From Halanaerobium praevalens DSM 2228 (lineage in GTDB: Bacteria; Bacillota; Halanaerobiia; Halanaerobiales; Halanaerobiaceae), in NCBI RefSeq assembly GCF_000165465.1, contig NC_017455.1, positions 1,550,001-1,614,000 on the forward strand: a DNA stretch of 64,000 nucleotides, given 5' to 3'. Numbering within the stretch: position 1 is the first letter of the stretch; each line of letters opens with the position of its first letter. The notes under the pieces were generated by a model. It did no database searches and was not told the DNA's origin. It saw only the letters and a list, made by a program, of their open reading frames with translations. Shown piece after piece: positions 15,624 through 24,736 of the stretch. Position numbers and translations under genes: made by a program.

Positions 15624-16883
15624 ATGAAAAAATTTGAAAAAATTATTGGATTTATAATTATAATTATAATCCTCGCAGCAGCCAAATTTTGGTTAAAAAC
15701 CGATCTTTTATTTTTTAGATTATTAATGGGAACTGGTTTGGGATATTCTTTAGCCAGAGCTTATACGGGTTTTGCAGGTAGTGTAAACAGAGCTTATAGA
15801 ACTGGCTCAACCAAATTAATGAGAACTTTAATGTTTATGTTTTTTATTACAGCTCTTTTAATGACTGCCTTTTTGTTTGGTAAAGATCCAGCTAGTTATA
15901 ATTTATGGATTAAGCCCATAAATCTTGGTCTGATCTTAGGTGGTTTTCTCTTTGGCTTCGGAATGTCAATTTCTGTTTGTTGTGCAAGTGGAGTTCTAAC
16001 TGATTTACCACAAGCTCTACCAAGAGCATTTACAACGTTAATCTTTTTTATGATTGGAGTTTTTGTTGGTTTTCCAATTCAATATACAGCTAGTTGGGTG
16101 CAAGATTCCTGGTTTAGTTCTTATATTGGTTATAGGACAATGGGGGGGATCTTTTTACCAGACTTATTTCAAGGAGATGGCTTTGAAGGTTATTTAGGTG
16201 GGCTCTTAGCTCTTGCTGGCTTATGTTTGATTTTCACTATTTTATCTTATATGTATGAAAGCTATAAGAAAAAAACAGGCCAATATAGTGGTTTAGAAAT
16301 TGAAAATATTCAGGAAAATTTAGAGCCTATAGACTTAAAGAATTTTAAATTATTTAGTGCTGATACTTATTACCATCTATTTGAAAAACCCTGGACTTTA
16401 AAACAGGGAGGAATTGCCTTAGCAATTATTGTCACTATTTTAATGGGAGTAACTGGCTATGGCTGGGGGGTCTCTCAACCATATGGTATTTGGTTTGGTA
16501 AGATACTAATGTTTTTTGGTATTTCAGCTCAAAGCTTAGCTGAGTTTACTAAACTATCTGCTCAAACATTTAGAACTCCATTTTTCGAACATCAAATTTC
16601 TGTTCAAAACTTTGGTATTTTAATGGGAGCAATTATTTATCTTCTAACTGCTGGTAAATTTATAGAATTTTTTAATTCTGAATTAAATATCAGTAAAAAA
16701 CAAACTCTAATGTATGCTTTAGGTGGTTTATCAATGGGATTTGGAACTCGTTTAGCCCAAGGTTGTAATGTTGGTGCTTTATATACACCAATCTCTAACT
16801 TTTCTTTATCTGGTTGGGTTTTCCTAATCTTTATGATTGTTGGTGGTTTTGTTAGTAATAAATTTAGTGAAAAAATATATTAA
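15624..16883 (+). CDS. YeeE/YedE-family sulfur-compound transporter
   Basis: Multi-spanning membrane protein of 419 residues with two DUF395-type halves. Each half has the family motif with a conserved Cys in the pore: FGMSISVCCASGVL in the first half and GFGTRLAQGCNVGAL in the second. Characterised YeeE proteins import thiosulfate; other YedE members are linked to selenium. AAGGAGGG site before the ATG. It lies 56 bp upstream of a polysulfide/CoA-disulfide reductase with a rhodanese domain and near two exported rhodaneses, so sulfane sulfur or thiosulfate uptake is the best guess. The substrate is inferred. A shared terminator at 18697 suggests a two-gene operon. Confidence 0.85.
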   Translation: MKKFEKIIGFIIIIIILAAAKFWLKTDLLFFRLLMGTGLGYSLARAYTGFAGSVNRAYRTGSTKLMRTLMFMFFITALLMTAFLFGKDPASYNLWIKPINLGLILGGFLFGFGMSISVCCASGVLTDLPQALPRAFTTLIFFMIGVFVGFPIQYTASWVQDSWFSSYIGYRTMGGIFLPDLFQGDGFEGYLGGLLALAGLCLIFTILSYMYESYKKKTGQYSGLEIENIQENLEPIDLKNFKLFSADTYYHLFEKPWTLKQGGIALAIIVTILMGVTGYGWGVSQPYGIWFGKILMFFGISAQSLAEFTKLSAQTFRTPFFEHQISVQNFGILMGAIIYLLTAGKFIEFFNSELNISKKQTLMYALGGLSMGFGTRLAQGCNVGALYTPISNFSLSGWVFLIFMIVGGFVSNKFSEKIY

Positions 16884-16939
16884 AATTTATTTATTTAAAG
16901 AATAAGATAATAAAAAGTTATAATACAGGAGGAATAAAT

Positions 16940-18637
16940 ATGAATAAGAAAATTTTAATTGTTGGGGGAGTAGCTGGAGGTGCTGGAACTGCTGCTAGAG
17001 CTAGAAGACTGGATGAATCAGCAGAAATTATTATGTTTGAGCGTGGTTCACATGTTTCTTTTTCTAACTGTTCTTTACCATATCATCTAAGTGGAATTGT
17101 TAAAGACTGTGATGATCTAGTTTTGATGTGTCCTTCAAAGTTTGCAGAACAATATAATATAGATGCTCGCGTTAAGAGTGAAGTTGTTAAAATAAACAGA
17201 GAAGAAAAAACTATTGAAGTTAAAAAATTAGATACTGGTGAAATTTATACTGAAGCTTATGATAAATTAGTCCTCTCACCTGGTGCTAATCCAATTAAGC
17301 CACAAAGCATTAAAGGAGTAAATAATGAAAATGTATTTACTATTAGAAATGTAGATGATATTGACAAATTAAATAAATACGTTAAAAATAATAATGTAGA
17401 AAATGTAGCAGTTATTGGTGCTGGTTATATTGGAGTTGAAATTGCTGAAAATTTTGTTCATAATGATAAACAAGTAGCTTTAGTAGAAGCTATGGATCAA
17501 GTAATGCAGCCTTTTGATTTTGATATGGCCCAGATTATTCAAAAAGAATTACATGATAATGGCGTAAATGTAGTTTTATCAGATCCATTGACTGAAGTGA
17601 AAGCTGACCAGGTAGTTTTAAAATCTGGTAAAAAAATTAAAGCTGAAGCTGTTGTCTTAGCAATTGGGGTTAGTCCAGAAACAGAACTAGCAGAAGCAGC
17701 TGGACTCAAAATTGGTGAAACAGGTGGAATTGAAGTAAATCATAATTATGTTACAAGTGACCCTGATATTTATGCTGTTGGTGATGTAATTGAAGTTTAT
17801 TCTAAAATTGCTCGCAGCAAAACAAGATTACCACTTGCTGGTCCAGCTCAAAGACAAGCCAGAGCTGCAGCTAATCATATTTATAATATACCTAATAAAA
17901 ATAATGGAGTTATTGGAACCTCTGTAATTAGAGCTTTTAATTATAATGCAGCTGCTACTGGATTAAATGAAAAACAGTTAAAAGAAGCTGATATTGCTTA
18001 TGACTTTGTTTATATTATCCCTACAGATAAAGTTGGTTTAATGCCAGATGCTAATCCTTTACACTTTAAACTAATCTATGAAGTACCTACTGGCAAAATC
18101 TTAGGTGCTCAAGCTGTTGGTAAAGGCAATGTAGATAAAAGAATTGATGTTATGGCAACAGCTATTTTAATGGATGCTACTGTAGAAGATCTAACAGAAT
18201 CAGAGCTTGCTTATGCACCTTTATTCTCTACTCCCAGAAATGCTGTTAATCAATCAACTTTAGTTGCTACAAACTTAATTAATAATCGTTATCGCCAAGT
18301 ACCAGTAACTAAAGTCAGAGAACTAGTAGAAAATGATGCTTTGATTATTGATGTCAGAGAAAAAGACGAATATCAAGCTGGTCATTTAATAAATGCTGTT
18401 AATATTCCTTTAAGTGAACTGAGAGAAAGAGCTGACGAAATTCCACATGATAAACCTGTCTATCTTCACTGCCGCTCAGGCCAGAGAAGTTATAATGCAG
18501 TTTTAGCTCTCCAAGGTAGAGGCTTTGATAATGTAATTAATATTTCTGGATCATTTTTAGGAATTTCTTTTTACGAATATTTCTTAGATCAAACTACAGA
18601 TCGAAATAAAATAGTTACTGAATATAATTTTAACTAA
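16940..18637 (+). CDS. CoA-disulfide/polysulfide reductase with C-terminal rhodanese
   Basis: Flavoprotein of 565 residues. The FAD-binding motif is GGVAGGAGTAARARR (9-23), the redox Cys44 sits in SFSNCSLPYH, NAD(P)H binding is at AVIGAGYIGVEIAE, and an ATSDPDIYAVGD-like FAD segment follows. A rhodanese domain fills about 455-550 with active Cys511 in HCRSGQRS. This is the CoADR-Rhd architecture, whose members reduce CoA persulfide, CoA disulfide or polysulfide with NAD(P)H and release sulfide. It follows a YeeE/YedE transporter, which supports a transport-then-reduction route for sulfane sulfur. AGGAGG site before the ATG; a terminator follows. Confidence 0.93.
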   Translation: MNKKILIVGGVAGGAGTAARARRLDESAEIIMFERGSHVSFSNCSLPYHLSGIVKDCDDLVLMCPSKFAEQYNIDARVKSEVVKINREEKTIEVKKLDTGEIYTEAYDKLVLSPGANPIKPQSIKGVNNENVFTIRNVDDIDKLNKYVKNNNVENVAVIGAGYIGVEIAENFVHNDKQVALVEAMDQVMQPFDFDMAQIIQKELHDNGVNVVLSDPLTEVKADQVVLKSGKKIKAEAVVLAIGVSPETELAEAAGLKIGETGGIEVNHNYVTSDPDIYAVGDVIEVYSKIARSKTRLPLAGPAQRQARAAANHIYNIPNKNNGVIGTSVIRAFNYNAAATGLNEKQLKEADIAYDFVYIIPTDKVGLMPDANPLHFKLIYEVPTGKILGAQAVGKGNVDKRIDVMATAILMDATVEDLTESELAYAPLFSTPRNAVNQSTLVATNLINNRYRQVPVTKVRELVENDALIIDVREKDEYQAGHLINAVNIPLSELRERADEIPHDKPVYLHCRSGQRSYNAVLALQGRGFDNVINISGSFLGISFYEYFLDQTTDRNKIVTEYNFN

Positions 18638-18696
18638 ATATTAAATTTAAAATTTGATTTTTCTCAGAATTAAACTAGTTAACTAGAAAATATTTT

Positions 18697-18729
18697 AAGA
18701 CCATCAGCCTTATACTGGTGGTCTTTTTA
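18697..18729 (+). terminator. Terminator of the transporter-reductase operon
   Basis: AAGACCATCAGC-CTTATA-CTGGTGGTCTT followed by TTT; strong stem with G-U pairs, 60 bp after the stop. Confidence 0.88.
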
Positions 18730-18740
18730 ATCATTTTAAA

Positions 18741-18804
18741 TTGATAATTTATATTTAATATGATATCTTTGATAATAATAGTTAACCTCTTTTCAAAAGT
18801 GGTT
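18741..18804 (+). promoter_or_regulatory. Promoter and hairpin/operator of the plus-strand ABC importer
   Basis: TTGATA (18741-18746), 17-bp spacer, TATCTT (18764-18769). Downstream, 18784-18804 reads AACCTCTTTTCAAAAGTGGTT, a near-perfect palindrome that could be an operator or a leader hairpin. I recognise no riboswitch class here. Confidence 0.5.
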
Positions 18805-18829
18805 TAGTTAAATAAGGACGGGGAAATAA

Positions 18830-19663
18830 ATGAGTTTAAATAATAAACAAAATAATTCTAATAATAAATCAAAACGAAAAAATAATAAAAACAAAAAAAC
18901 TAAAATTGAAAAAATATTAACTATTTCAACTTGGATTTCAATTTTTATATTTTGGTATATAATTACTAAAATAGGCATTTTTACTCCTACTCTTTTACCT
19001 GGCCCCTTGCGAGTTGCTAAAGCTTTTATTCGTATACTCGAAAATGGTTATAATGGAGTTCCGATTTGGATGCATTTGGGGGCTAGTTTTAAACGCTTAT
19101 TTGTCGCTTTATTTTTTGCAATTTCTACTGCTATACCTTTAGGTCTTTTAAGTGGTTATTTTAGTAAAGTAGAAGCAATTATTGATTCTGTTGTAGAGTT
19201 TTATCGTCCTTTACCACCTTTAGCCTATTATACTCTTTTGGTACTTTGGTTTGGCATTGATGATACTTCTAAACAGATTCTTTTATTTTTAGCAGCCTTT
19301 GCCCCCATTTATATTGCTTGTGTTTCTGCAGTTAGAAAATTAAATCAAGATTTTGTTTTAAGTGCAAAATCTTTAGGAGCTAAACCAAAAGATGTTTTCC
19401 TAAAAATTGTACTTCCTGCTTCTTTACCAGAAATATTTACTGGGATTAGAACAGCTTTTGGAGTCGCCTATACTACTTTAGTTTCTTCAGAAATGGTTGC
19501 TGCTACTTCTGGTATTGGTTGGATGGTTTTAGATGCTTCAAATTTTTTAAAAAGTGATGTTATTTTTGTCGGAATTATAATTATGGGAATTACGGGTGTA
19601 GTTATTGATGCAGGTTTAAGATATTTAGAAAGAAAAATTATTTTTTGGAAAGGACAGCTTTAA
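18830..19663 (+). CDS. ABC importer permease, nitrate/sulfonate/taurine family
   Basis: Inner-membrane permease of 277 residues of the SsuC/TauC family, with about six transmembrane segments after a hydrophilic Asn/Lys-rich N-terminus (residues 2-28). The EAA loop for ATPase contact is SLGAKPKDVFLKIVLPASLP. It is first in a permease-binding protein-ATPase unit. The family carries sulfonates, taurine, nitrate/cyanate and pyrimidine precursors; sulfur neighbours on both sides favour an organosulfur substrate, but that is inference. The ribosome site (AAGGACGGGG) is present but less regular than that of its neighbours. Confidence 0.9.
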   Translation: MSLNNKQNNSNNKSKRKNNKNKKTKIEKILTISTWISIFIFWYIITKIGIFTPTLLPGPLRVAKAFIRILENGYNGVPIWMHLGASFKRLFVALFFAISTAIPLGLLSGYFSKVEAIIDSVVEFYRPLPPLAYYTLLVLWFGIDDTSKQILLFLAAFAPIYIACVSAVRKLNQDFVLSAKSLGAKPKDVFLKIVLPASLPEIFTGIRTAFGVAYTTLVSSEMVAATSGIGWMVLDASNFLKSDVIFVGIIIMGITGVVIDAGLRYLERKIIFWKGQL

Positions 19664-19720
19664 AAATTTTAAAATTTATAATCTATTCTAAATCTGATCT
19701 AAAAAAATTGGAGGTAAAAA

Positions 19721-20788
19721 ATGAAGAAAAATTATTTTAAAAAAACATTATTACTATTTGTAATTATAGGTTTAGCTTTTATTTTAACTGCTTGTGGTAA
19801 TAACCAAGCTGAAAACACAGAAGAAAGCAAAAACTTACCTGATGAAATAAACTTTGGAATTTTAAGAGTGCCAAATGATCAAACTATTGCCATAGCCCAA
19901 GGATTTTTTGATGATTATTTTACTGAACGTGGAATTAAAGTTAATACTAGAGTTTTTGATTCAGGTGTAGAAGCAAATCAAGCTCTAGCTTCTGGAAGTA
20001 TTGATTTTGCAACAATGGGAAATACAAATGCAATCACTGCTCTTGCCCGTGAACTTAAAGTAGAACTAATTTGGATTCATGAAGTACTAGGTGAAAATGA
20101 GGCTTTAGCTGTAAAAGATGGATCTGGAATAAAAAAAGTAAAAGATTTAGCAGGAAAAAGAGTTGCTGTCCCTTTTGCTTCAACTTCACATTATATTCTA
20201 CTTAATGTTTTAAAAGAAGCAGGAATTGAAAAAGAAGTTCAATTATTAGATATGCAAACTGCTGAAATTGTAGCAGCCTGGGAACGTGGTGATGTACAAG
20301 CAGCTTATACCTGGCAACCAACTCTAGCGCAGCTTTTAAAAAGTGGTTCTACTCTAACTAATAGCAAAAAAATGGCTGATAAAGGTTATATTACTGCTAA
20401 TATAGATGTAGTTAGAAAAGAATTTTCTCAAAAATATCCAGAATTAGTTGCTGATTTTATTTCTGCTTTAAGCCAAGCTGGTGATATTTATAGAAATAAT
20501 CCTGAAAAAGCTGCTAAAATTGCTGGTGACAAATTAGGACTTGAAACTGAAGTTGCCCTACATCAAATGCAGGGTACAAGTTGGAAAACTAGAAAAGAAC
20601 TTCTAAGCGCTGATTTTTTTGGTACTAAAACAGAAGCAGGAAATTTTGCTCAGGTTATGAAAGATACTTCCGATTTTCTACAGGCTCAAGGTTCAATTGA
20701 AGAATCACCTTCACAAGCAGCATTTAATCAATTTGTTAATCCTAAATATATTGAAATGTCTTTAGAAAATGATAAAAATTCTTATTAG
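19721..20788 (+). CDS. ABC importer substrate-binding lipoprotein, NMT1/TauA-like
   Basis: Solute-binding lipoprotein of 355 residues. The signal peptide ends in the lipobox LTAC, so it is membrane-anchored. The mature part has the type-II binding-protein pattern of the SsuA/TauA/NMT1 family: NFGILRVPNDQTIAIAQGFF, then ALASGSIDFATMGNTNAI, and GKRVAVPFASTSHYILLNVL. It lies between its permease (57 bp upstream) and ATPase (36 bp downstream). GGAGG site before the ATG. Substrate not determinable here; aliphatic sulfonate or taurine is plausible from context. Confidence 0.92.
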   Translation: MKKNYFKKTLLLFVIIGLAFILTACGNNQAENTEESKNLPDEINFGILRVPNDQTIAIAQGFFDDYFTERGIKVNTRVFDSGVEANQALASGSIDFATMGNTNAITALARELKVELIWIHEVLGENEALAVKDGSGIKKVKDLAGKRVAVPFASTSHYILLNVLKEAGIEKEVQLLDMQTAEIVAAWERGDVQAAYTWQPTLAQLLKSGSTLTNSKKMADKGYITANIDVVRKEFSQKYPELVADFISALSQAGDIYRNNPEKAAKIAGDKLGLETEVALHQMQGTSWKTRKELLSADFFGTKTEAGNFAQVMKDTSDFLQAQGSIEESPSQAAFNQFVNPKYIEMSLENDKNSY

Positions 20789-20824
20789 ATAATTATTAAT
20801 TTATAGTTAAGAAAGGATATTTTT

Positions 20825-21619
20825 ATGACTGCTCAAAAAGAAAAAAAGAGCTTAATTAAAATTGAAAATATGAGCTTAGAATATGGTGAAAGTATTAATT
20901 CAACCCTTGCTTTAAAAAATATTAATTTAGAAATTAATAAAGGAGAATTCATTTGTGTTTTGGGTCCTTCTGGCTGTGGTAAAAGTTCTTTACTTAAATG
21001 TATTGCAGGTTATGTAAATCCTAGTTCAGGTAGAGTTTTAATGCAGGATAAAGAAGTTGAAGGGCCTGATTGGCACCGAGGAGTAGTTTTTCAATCTCCT
21101 ACCCTTTATCCTTGGATGACTGTTAATCAAAATGTTGAATTTGGTCCTAAAATGAGAAATCTAAGTAAAAATGAAATTGAAAATACTAGAAAATATTTTT
21201 TAGAAGAAGTAGATTTAAGCGGTTTTGGTGAAAATTATACTTTTGAATTATCAGGTGGAATGAAACAAAGAGTTGCAATTGCAAGAGTCCTGGCTAATTA
21301 TCCACAAGTTGTTTTAATGGATGAACCTTTTGGAGCTTTAGATGCTTTAACTAGAGAAAATATGCAAAATTTAATTCGTAATATTTGGCAGGAAAATAAT
21401 ACTACTATCTTTTTTATAACCCATGATGTTGATGAAGCCTTACTATTAGCAACTAGAGTTGTTTTGATGTCTAAACAGCCAGGAGAAATTCTTAAAATAT
21501 TTGAACTTGATTTTTCCAAGCAAATTTTAACAAAAGGTTCTAAAGAAGTTATCTATAATGAAGAGTATTTTGAAGTTAAAAATGAAATTATGGAATTAAT
21601 TCATAATCAAATTGATTAA
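20825..21619 (+). CDS. ABC importer ATPase, SsuB/TauB-like
   Basis: ATP-hydrolysing subunit of 264 residues. Walker A is GPSGCGKSS, the Q-loop is VVFQSPTLYPW, the signature is LSGGMKQR, and Walker B is VVLMDEPFGALDA, followed by the H-loop FITHDVDEA. It completes the permease-lipoprotein-ATPase set. Its stop is only about 10 bp from the 3' end of the antisense group II intron; before that insertion, the hairpin now at 23681-23716 probably served as its terminator. Confidence 0.95.
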   Translation: MTAQKEKKSLIKIENMSLEYGESINSTLALKNINLEINKGEFICVLGPSGCGKSSLLKCIAGYVNPSSGRVLMQDKEVEGPDWHRGVVFQSPTLYPWMTVNQNVEFGPKMRNLSKNEIENTRKYFLEEVDLSGFGENYTFELSGGMKQRVAIARVLANYPQVVLMDEPFGALDALTRENMQNLIRNIWQENNTTIFFITHDVDEALLLATRVVLMSKQPGEILKIFELDFSKQILTKGSKEVIYNEEYFEVKNEIMELIHNQID

Positions 21620-21667
21620 TTTTATCAAATAGAGTAGGACCAGCCTTTCGGCTGGGACCCCTCATCA

Positions 21668-21698
21668 AACTGCACGTACGGTTCTCCCGTATACAGCT
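21668..21698 (-). ncRNA. Group II intron domain V
   Basis: Catalytic hairpin: AGCTGTATACGG-GAGAA-CCGTACGTGCAGTT, with the conserved AGC triad at the base of the 5' arm. Domain VI follows toward 21630. Confidence 0.82.
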
Positions 21699-21772
21699 TT
21701 CCGTCAGTCGTTGCCCCATCTCAAGGAATAAGTCTTCGTCACTGTGTTACCACAGCTGTATATTTTAGTCCT

Positions 21773-22942
21773 TTAGGACAATCTAGTAAGTAATGAAACG
21801 AGTCCCTTCTTCCTGAAAAAGGAATTGGGGATTCTTTTGTTTTGATTCATAACTGCTTTCTTTTTCTCCATATATGACCTTAACCGCATTCGTATCCATT
21901 TATCTAAACGCCAGAAAAGTTTCTTCACATTTCCATGGCCGAAATAATTAGCCCAACCATATATTTTAGGATTTAATCTTTTTATAATTGAATCCACTTT
22001 CCAGGGCTGATTTCTCTTAGTAACTTTTCTAACTTTATCTTTGAATTTTTCTAGTGATTTCTTTCTCGGTCTTTTGTATCTCCAGGCTATGAATTCAAAT
22101 CCTAAAAATACAAAACCCTCACCAAAGTTAGTTATTACTGTCTTTTCTGGATGCAGTTCTAATTTGAGTTTTTCTGTAATAATTTCTTTAACTACCTCAT
22201 AAGCTCTTTTAGCTTTCCTTTTTGATTTTGTCATTACCACAAAATCATCAGCAAATCGCACCAGCTTGTACCCTCTTTCTACCATTATTTTATCGAACTC
22301 ATGCAGAAAGATATTCGCCAGAAGTGGCGATATTACACCACCCTGAGGGGTTCCTTTCTCTGTGGGTATATATTCTTCATCTTTCATGACTCCCATGGTC
22401 AGCCACGATTTTATTATTTCAATTACCCAACCATCTGTTACTTTTTGCCTGATGAATTCTATTAAAAGCTCATGATCTATATTATCGAAAAACCCTTTAA
22501 TGTCTGCATCTAATACCCATTTGTATCCCTGTTCTTTGTATTCTTCTATTTTGTTTATCGCATCAATCTGCGATTTACCTTTTCTAAATCCCAAAGAACA
22601 GTCACAGAATTCTTTTTCATATATCGGCTCCAGTATTCCTCTCACTGCAGCCTGAGCTATTCTATCTTTAACTGTGGGTATTCCCAGTGGTCGCTGTCTT
22701 CCATCACTTTTTGGGATAAATACTCTCAGTGCTGGTTTGGGTTGATATCTATCCTCTAAGAATTCTCTGTATAATTCTCTCATGTGAACTGCATAGTTTT
22801 CTTTAAATTCTACTGTATCTATTCTATCAACACCTGCACTACCACCGTTATCTAAGACATGTTTTGCGGCTGCTTTCATGTTTTTAATCTTTGTCACTTT
22901 GTCTTTAAGAGTGTAGTACGTTTTCTCAGTTATCTCTTTCAC
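21773..22942 (-). CDS. Group II intron reverse transcriptase/maturase (class C type)
   Basis: Protein of 389 residues that helps splice the intron RNA and copies it into DNA. RT blocks are clear: PLGIPTVKDRIAQAAVRGIL, SLGFRKGKS, LDADIKGFFDNIDH, GTPQGGVISPLLANIFLHEF and the catalytic box FADD (Phe replaces the usual Tyr). A thumb/maturase X region follows (LNPKIYGWANYFGHGN). There is no En domain. The start is GTG at 22942 with AAGGA just before; an in-frame TAA lies three codons upstream, so no longer start exists. It is intact and probably active. The 730 bases between its start and the intron 5' end are structured ribozyme sequence without a gene. Confidence 0.95.
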   Translation of the reverse strand: MKEITEKTYYTLKDKVTKIKNMKAAAKHVLDNGGSAGVDRIDTVEFKENYAVHMRELYREFLEDRYQPKPALRVFIPKSDGRQRPLGIPTVKDRIAQAAVRGILEPIYEKEFCDCSLGFRKGKSQIDAINKIEEYKEQGYKWVLDADIKGFFDNIDHELLIEFIRQKVTDGWVIEIIKSWLTMGVMKDEEYIPTEKGTPQGGVISPLLANIFLHEFDKIMVERGYKLVRFADDFVVMTKSKRKAKRAYEVVKEIITEKLKLELHPEKTVITNFGEGFVFLGFEFIAWRYKRPRKKSLEKFKDKVRKVTKRNQPWKVDSIIKRLNPKIYGWANYFGHGNVKKLFWRLDKWIRMRLRSYMEKKKAVMNQNKRIPNSFFRKKGLVSLLTRLS

Positions 22943-23680
22943 CAGTCCTTACTTCACGACTTACCAGTCTCTAACTCTACAGTCCAGTTAAACAGACCCT
23001 ATCTTCATAATATTATCAGCCACGTTTTAGGTTCTCACCAATCGCCCCCTCTGACATATTACTACTGAGGTTATGGTGTTTCTGACCTACCACCTTTAGA
23101 ATTAGATTTCTCCCTTCAGTTACAAGCCTGACCCACTGCTTTAAGCAGTGTTTAAACCATTAAAATCTATTTACCACTCCTGTATTATCTTCAACTTCGA
23201 CTGCGCTGGCTGTCCTTTGCTAAACTGGCTTTATCCTCCTGCAGGTCGCCCTGCTATCTAAGGACCAGTTATCCTTGCTACTATTGACGCCATCTGAACT
23301 CTGTATCTGCTTTATCTTAGTTTTCCCGTTCAGGTTATGCCTCGACTTACTAAAACTAGTTTCAGTTTTTAGACAAATACAGAACTCCTCCGGTCAATTA
23401 TTCTATCTTACTGTCATTCCAACCCTAATCACACCCGTAAATCCAGCCTAGATTGCATGGTTTTTATGCCGGCATTGAGCTTCTCCGTTACTTAGGCGAA
23501 TCGCCATCTACAGATGCCACCTCTGGTTCACATTATGTTTTGGACTAACAGCACGTCTCAGACTCTTCAGATTCCACCTCGCGGTGAACACCCTGTCACT
23601 GTTGACTTCTACATGATACATGCCACAACATAGGAAGGACTTTCACCTACTATCAGAATAATTTACGGAGCACACTAATT

Positions 23681-23716
23681 AAACAAAGAGGAGCCATTAA
23701 AGGCTCCTCTTTGTTT
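23681..23716. terminator. Bidirectional terminator targeted by the intron
   Basis: AAACAAAGAGGAGCC-ATTAAA-GGCTCCTCTTTGTTT, a perfect 15-bp stem. On the plus strand it runs into TTTTTTA; on the minus strand it ends the rhodanese gene and is followed after 5 nt by the intron. It probably also ended the plus-strand ABC operon before the insertion. Confidence 0.9.
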
Positions 23717-23752
23717 TTTATTTACTTTTAAATTTTAAATATCATAAAAATA

Positions 23753-24652
23753 CTACTGCACTACTTTATAACCCTTATTTGACCAACCATAAGGTTCATT
23801 TGCAGAAGTTCCCATTCCTCCATTAAGTGATACAGCATCATAACCTAACATTCTTAAACCAGCAACTGTTTGACCCGCTGTTTGACCTGTATAACAATAT
23901 ACAACTAATTTTTTATCCTCTGGTAGCTGACCAAAATAGTCTTCCATTCCAGCTCCCCAAGGAATATTTACAGCACCTTCAATATGACCTTCAGCAAAAG
24001 CATTAGGCTGTCTAATAGATACTACCATTAAATCAGCATCAGAATCTAAGGCCATTTTTAACATATCTTCCGAAATTTTATAATTTTTATAAATAGAATC
24101 ACTAACATCTGCTAAACCAGCATAATAATCTTCAATTGCTTTTACTATTTCTGGTTCAACTTTATAAGCTGTGGCTTCTCCTATTTGATTAGCTTTAGTT
24201 TCAACTGCAGCTTCATAACCTTCAACTTTAGCTATTCCTAAATTCCAACCAAATTTAACTGACTTAGCTTCAAAACCAGCAAAATTTAATAAAGCAACAG
24301 TTTGATTTGCAGTTTGAGCAGTATAACAGTAAACATAAATTGTTTCATCCTGTGGTAAATGATCTAAAGCAGCTGGAATTGCTTCTGGTCCCCAAGGTAA
24401 ATTAATTGCTCCTTTAATATGACCTTCATTATAAACATCAGGCTGTCTAATATCTAGAACAAAAAGATCTTCACCAGCTTTAATTCTTTCTACAAAGGCT
24501 GTTTGATCAATCATTGCATTATCTTCAGGTAAGTTAGCAAAATAATTATTAACAGCATCTTCAACTACAGCAGAAGCAGCAAAAGTTACTGTAGAAACTA
24601 ATAATGTTAGGACAACTAAACTAATTGATAATAATAAATTTCTTTTTCTCAT
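23753..24652 (-). CDS. Exported double-rhodanese sulfurtransferase
   Basis: Protein of 299 residues with a Sec signal peptide (cleavage after about Ala26, TFAASA) and two full rhodanese domains. Both have an active-site Cys: Cys109 in VYCYTAQT and Cys253 in VYCYTGQT; DIRQPDVYNEGHIKGAINLPWG and SIRQPNAFAEGHIEGAVNIPWG are the matching domain starts. So it probably handles thiosulfate or persulfide sulfur outside the cytoplasm. The two halves are clearly duplicates. AGGAGG site before the ATG. An exported lipoprotein rhodanese is encoded 84 bp upstream in the same direction. Donor and acceptor are unknown. Confidence 0.9.
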   Translation of the reverse strand: MRKRNLLLSISLVVLTLLVSTVTFAASAVVEDAVNNYFANLPEDNAMIDQTAFVERIKAGEDLFVLDIRQPDVYNEGHIKGAINLPWGPEAIPAALDHLPQDETIYVYCYTAQTANQTVALLNFAGFEAKSVKFGWNLGIAKVEGYEAAVETKANQIGEATAYKVEPEIVKAIEDYYAGLADVSDSIYKNYKISEDMLKMALDSDADLMVVSIRQPNAFAEGHIEGAVNIPWGAGMEDYFGQLPEDKKLVVYCYTGQTAGQTVAGLRMLGYDAVSLNGGMGTSANEPYGWSNKGYKVVQ

Positions 24653-24736
24653 TTTTATTCCTCCTAGTTTTTTTAAGCTTGAATTAGATTATAAAAATCA
24701 AAATATAAAATAAAAATTTAATTTTATTTTGATAAA

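Larger units (their letters stand above)
21629..23675 (-). mobile_element. Group IIC intron with reverse transcriptase
   Basis: Retroelement of about 2.05 kb on the minus strand. The 5' end is GTGTG at 23675-23671. Domain V is recognisable at 21668-21698 (AGC start, TATACGG/CCGTA stem, GAGAA loop), and domain VI at about 21630-21662, with the 3' end near CTACTCTAT. The 5' junction is 5 nt after a strong terminator stem (23681-23716), the trait of class C introns, which insert behind intrinsic terminators. The encoded protein lacks an HNH endonuclease, also as in class C. The 3' boundary is uncertain by a few bases. Confidence 0.88.

Noticed and set aside
21773-22942. Retron or other defence-type reverse transcriptase
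   Set aside because: Domain V/VI, the GTGTG end, the maturase X region and the terminator-adjacent site identify a group II intron.
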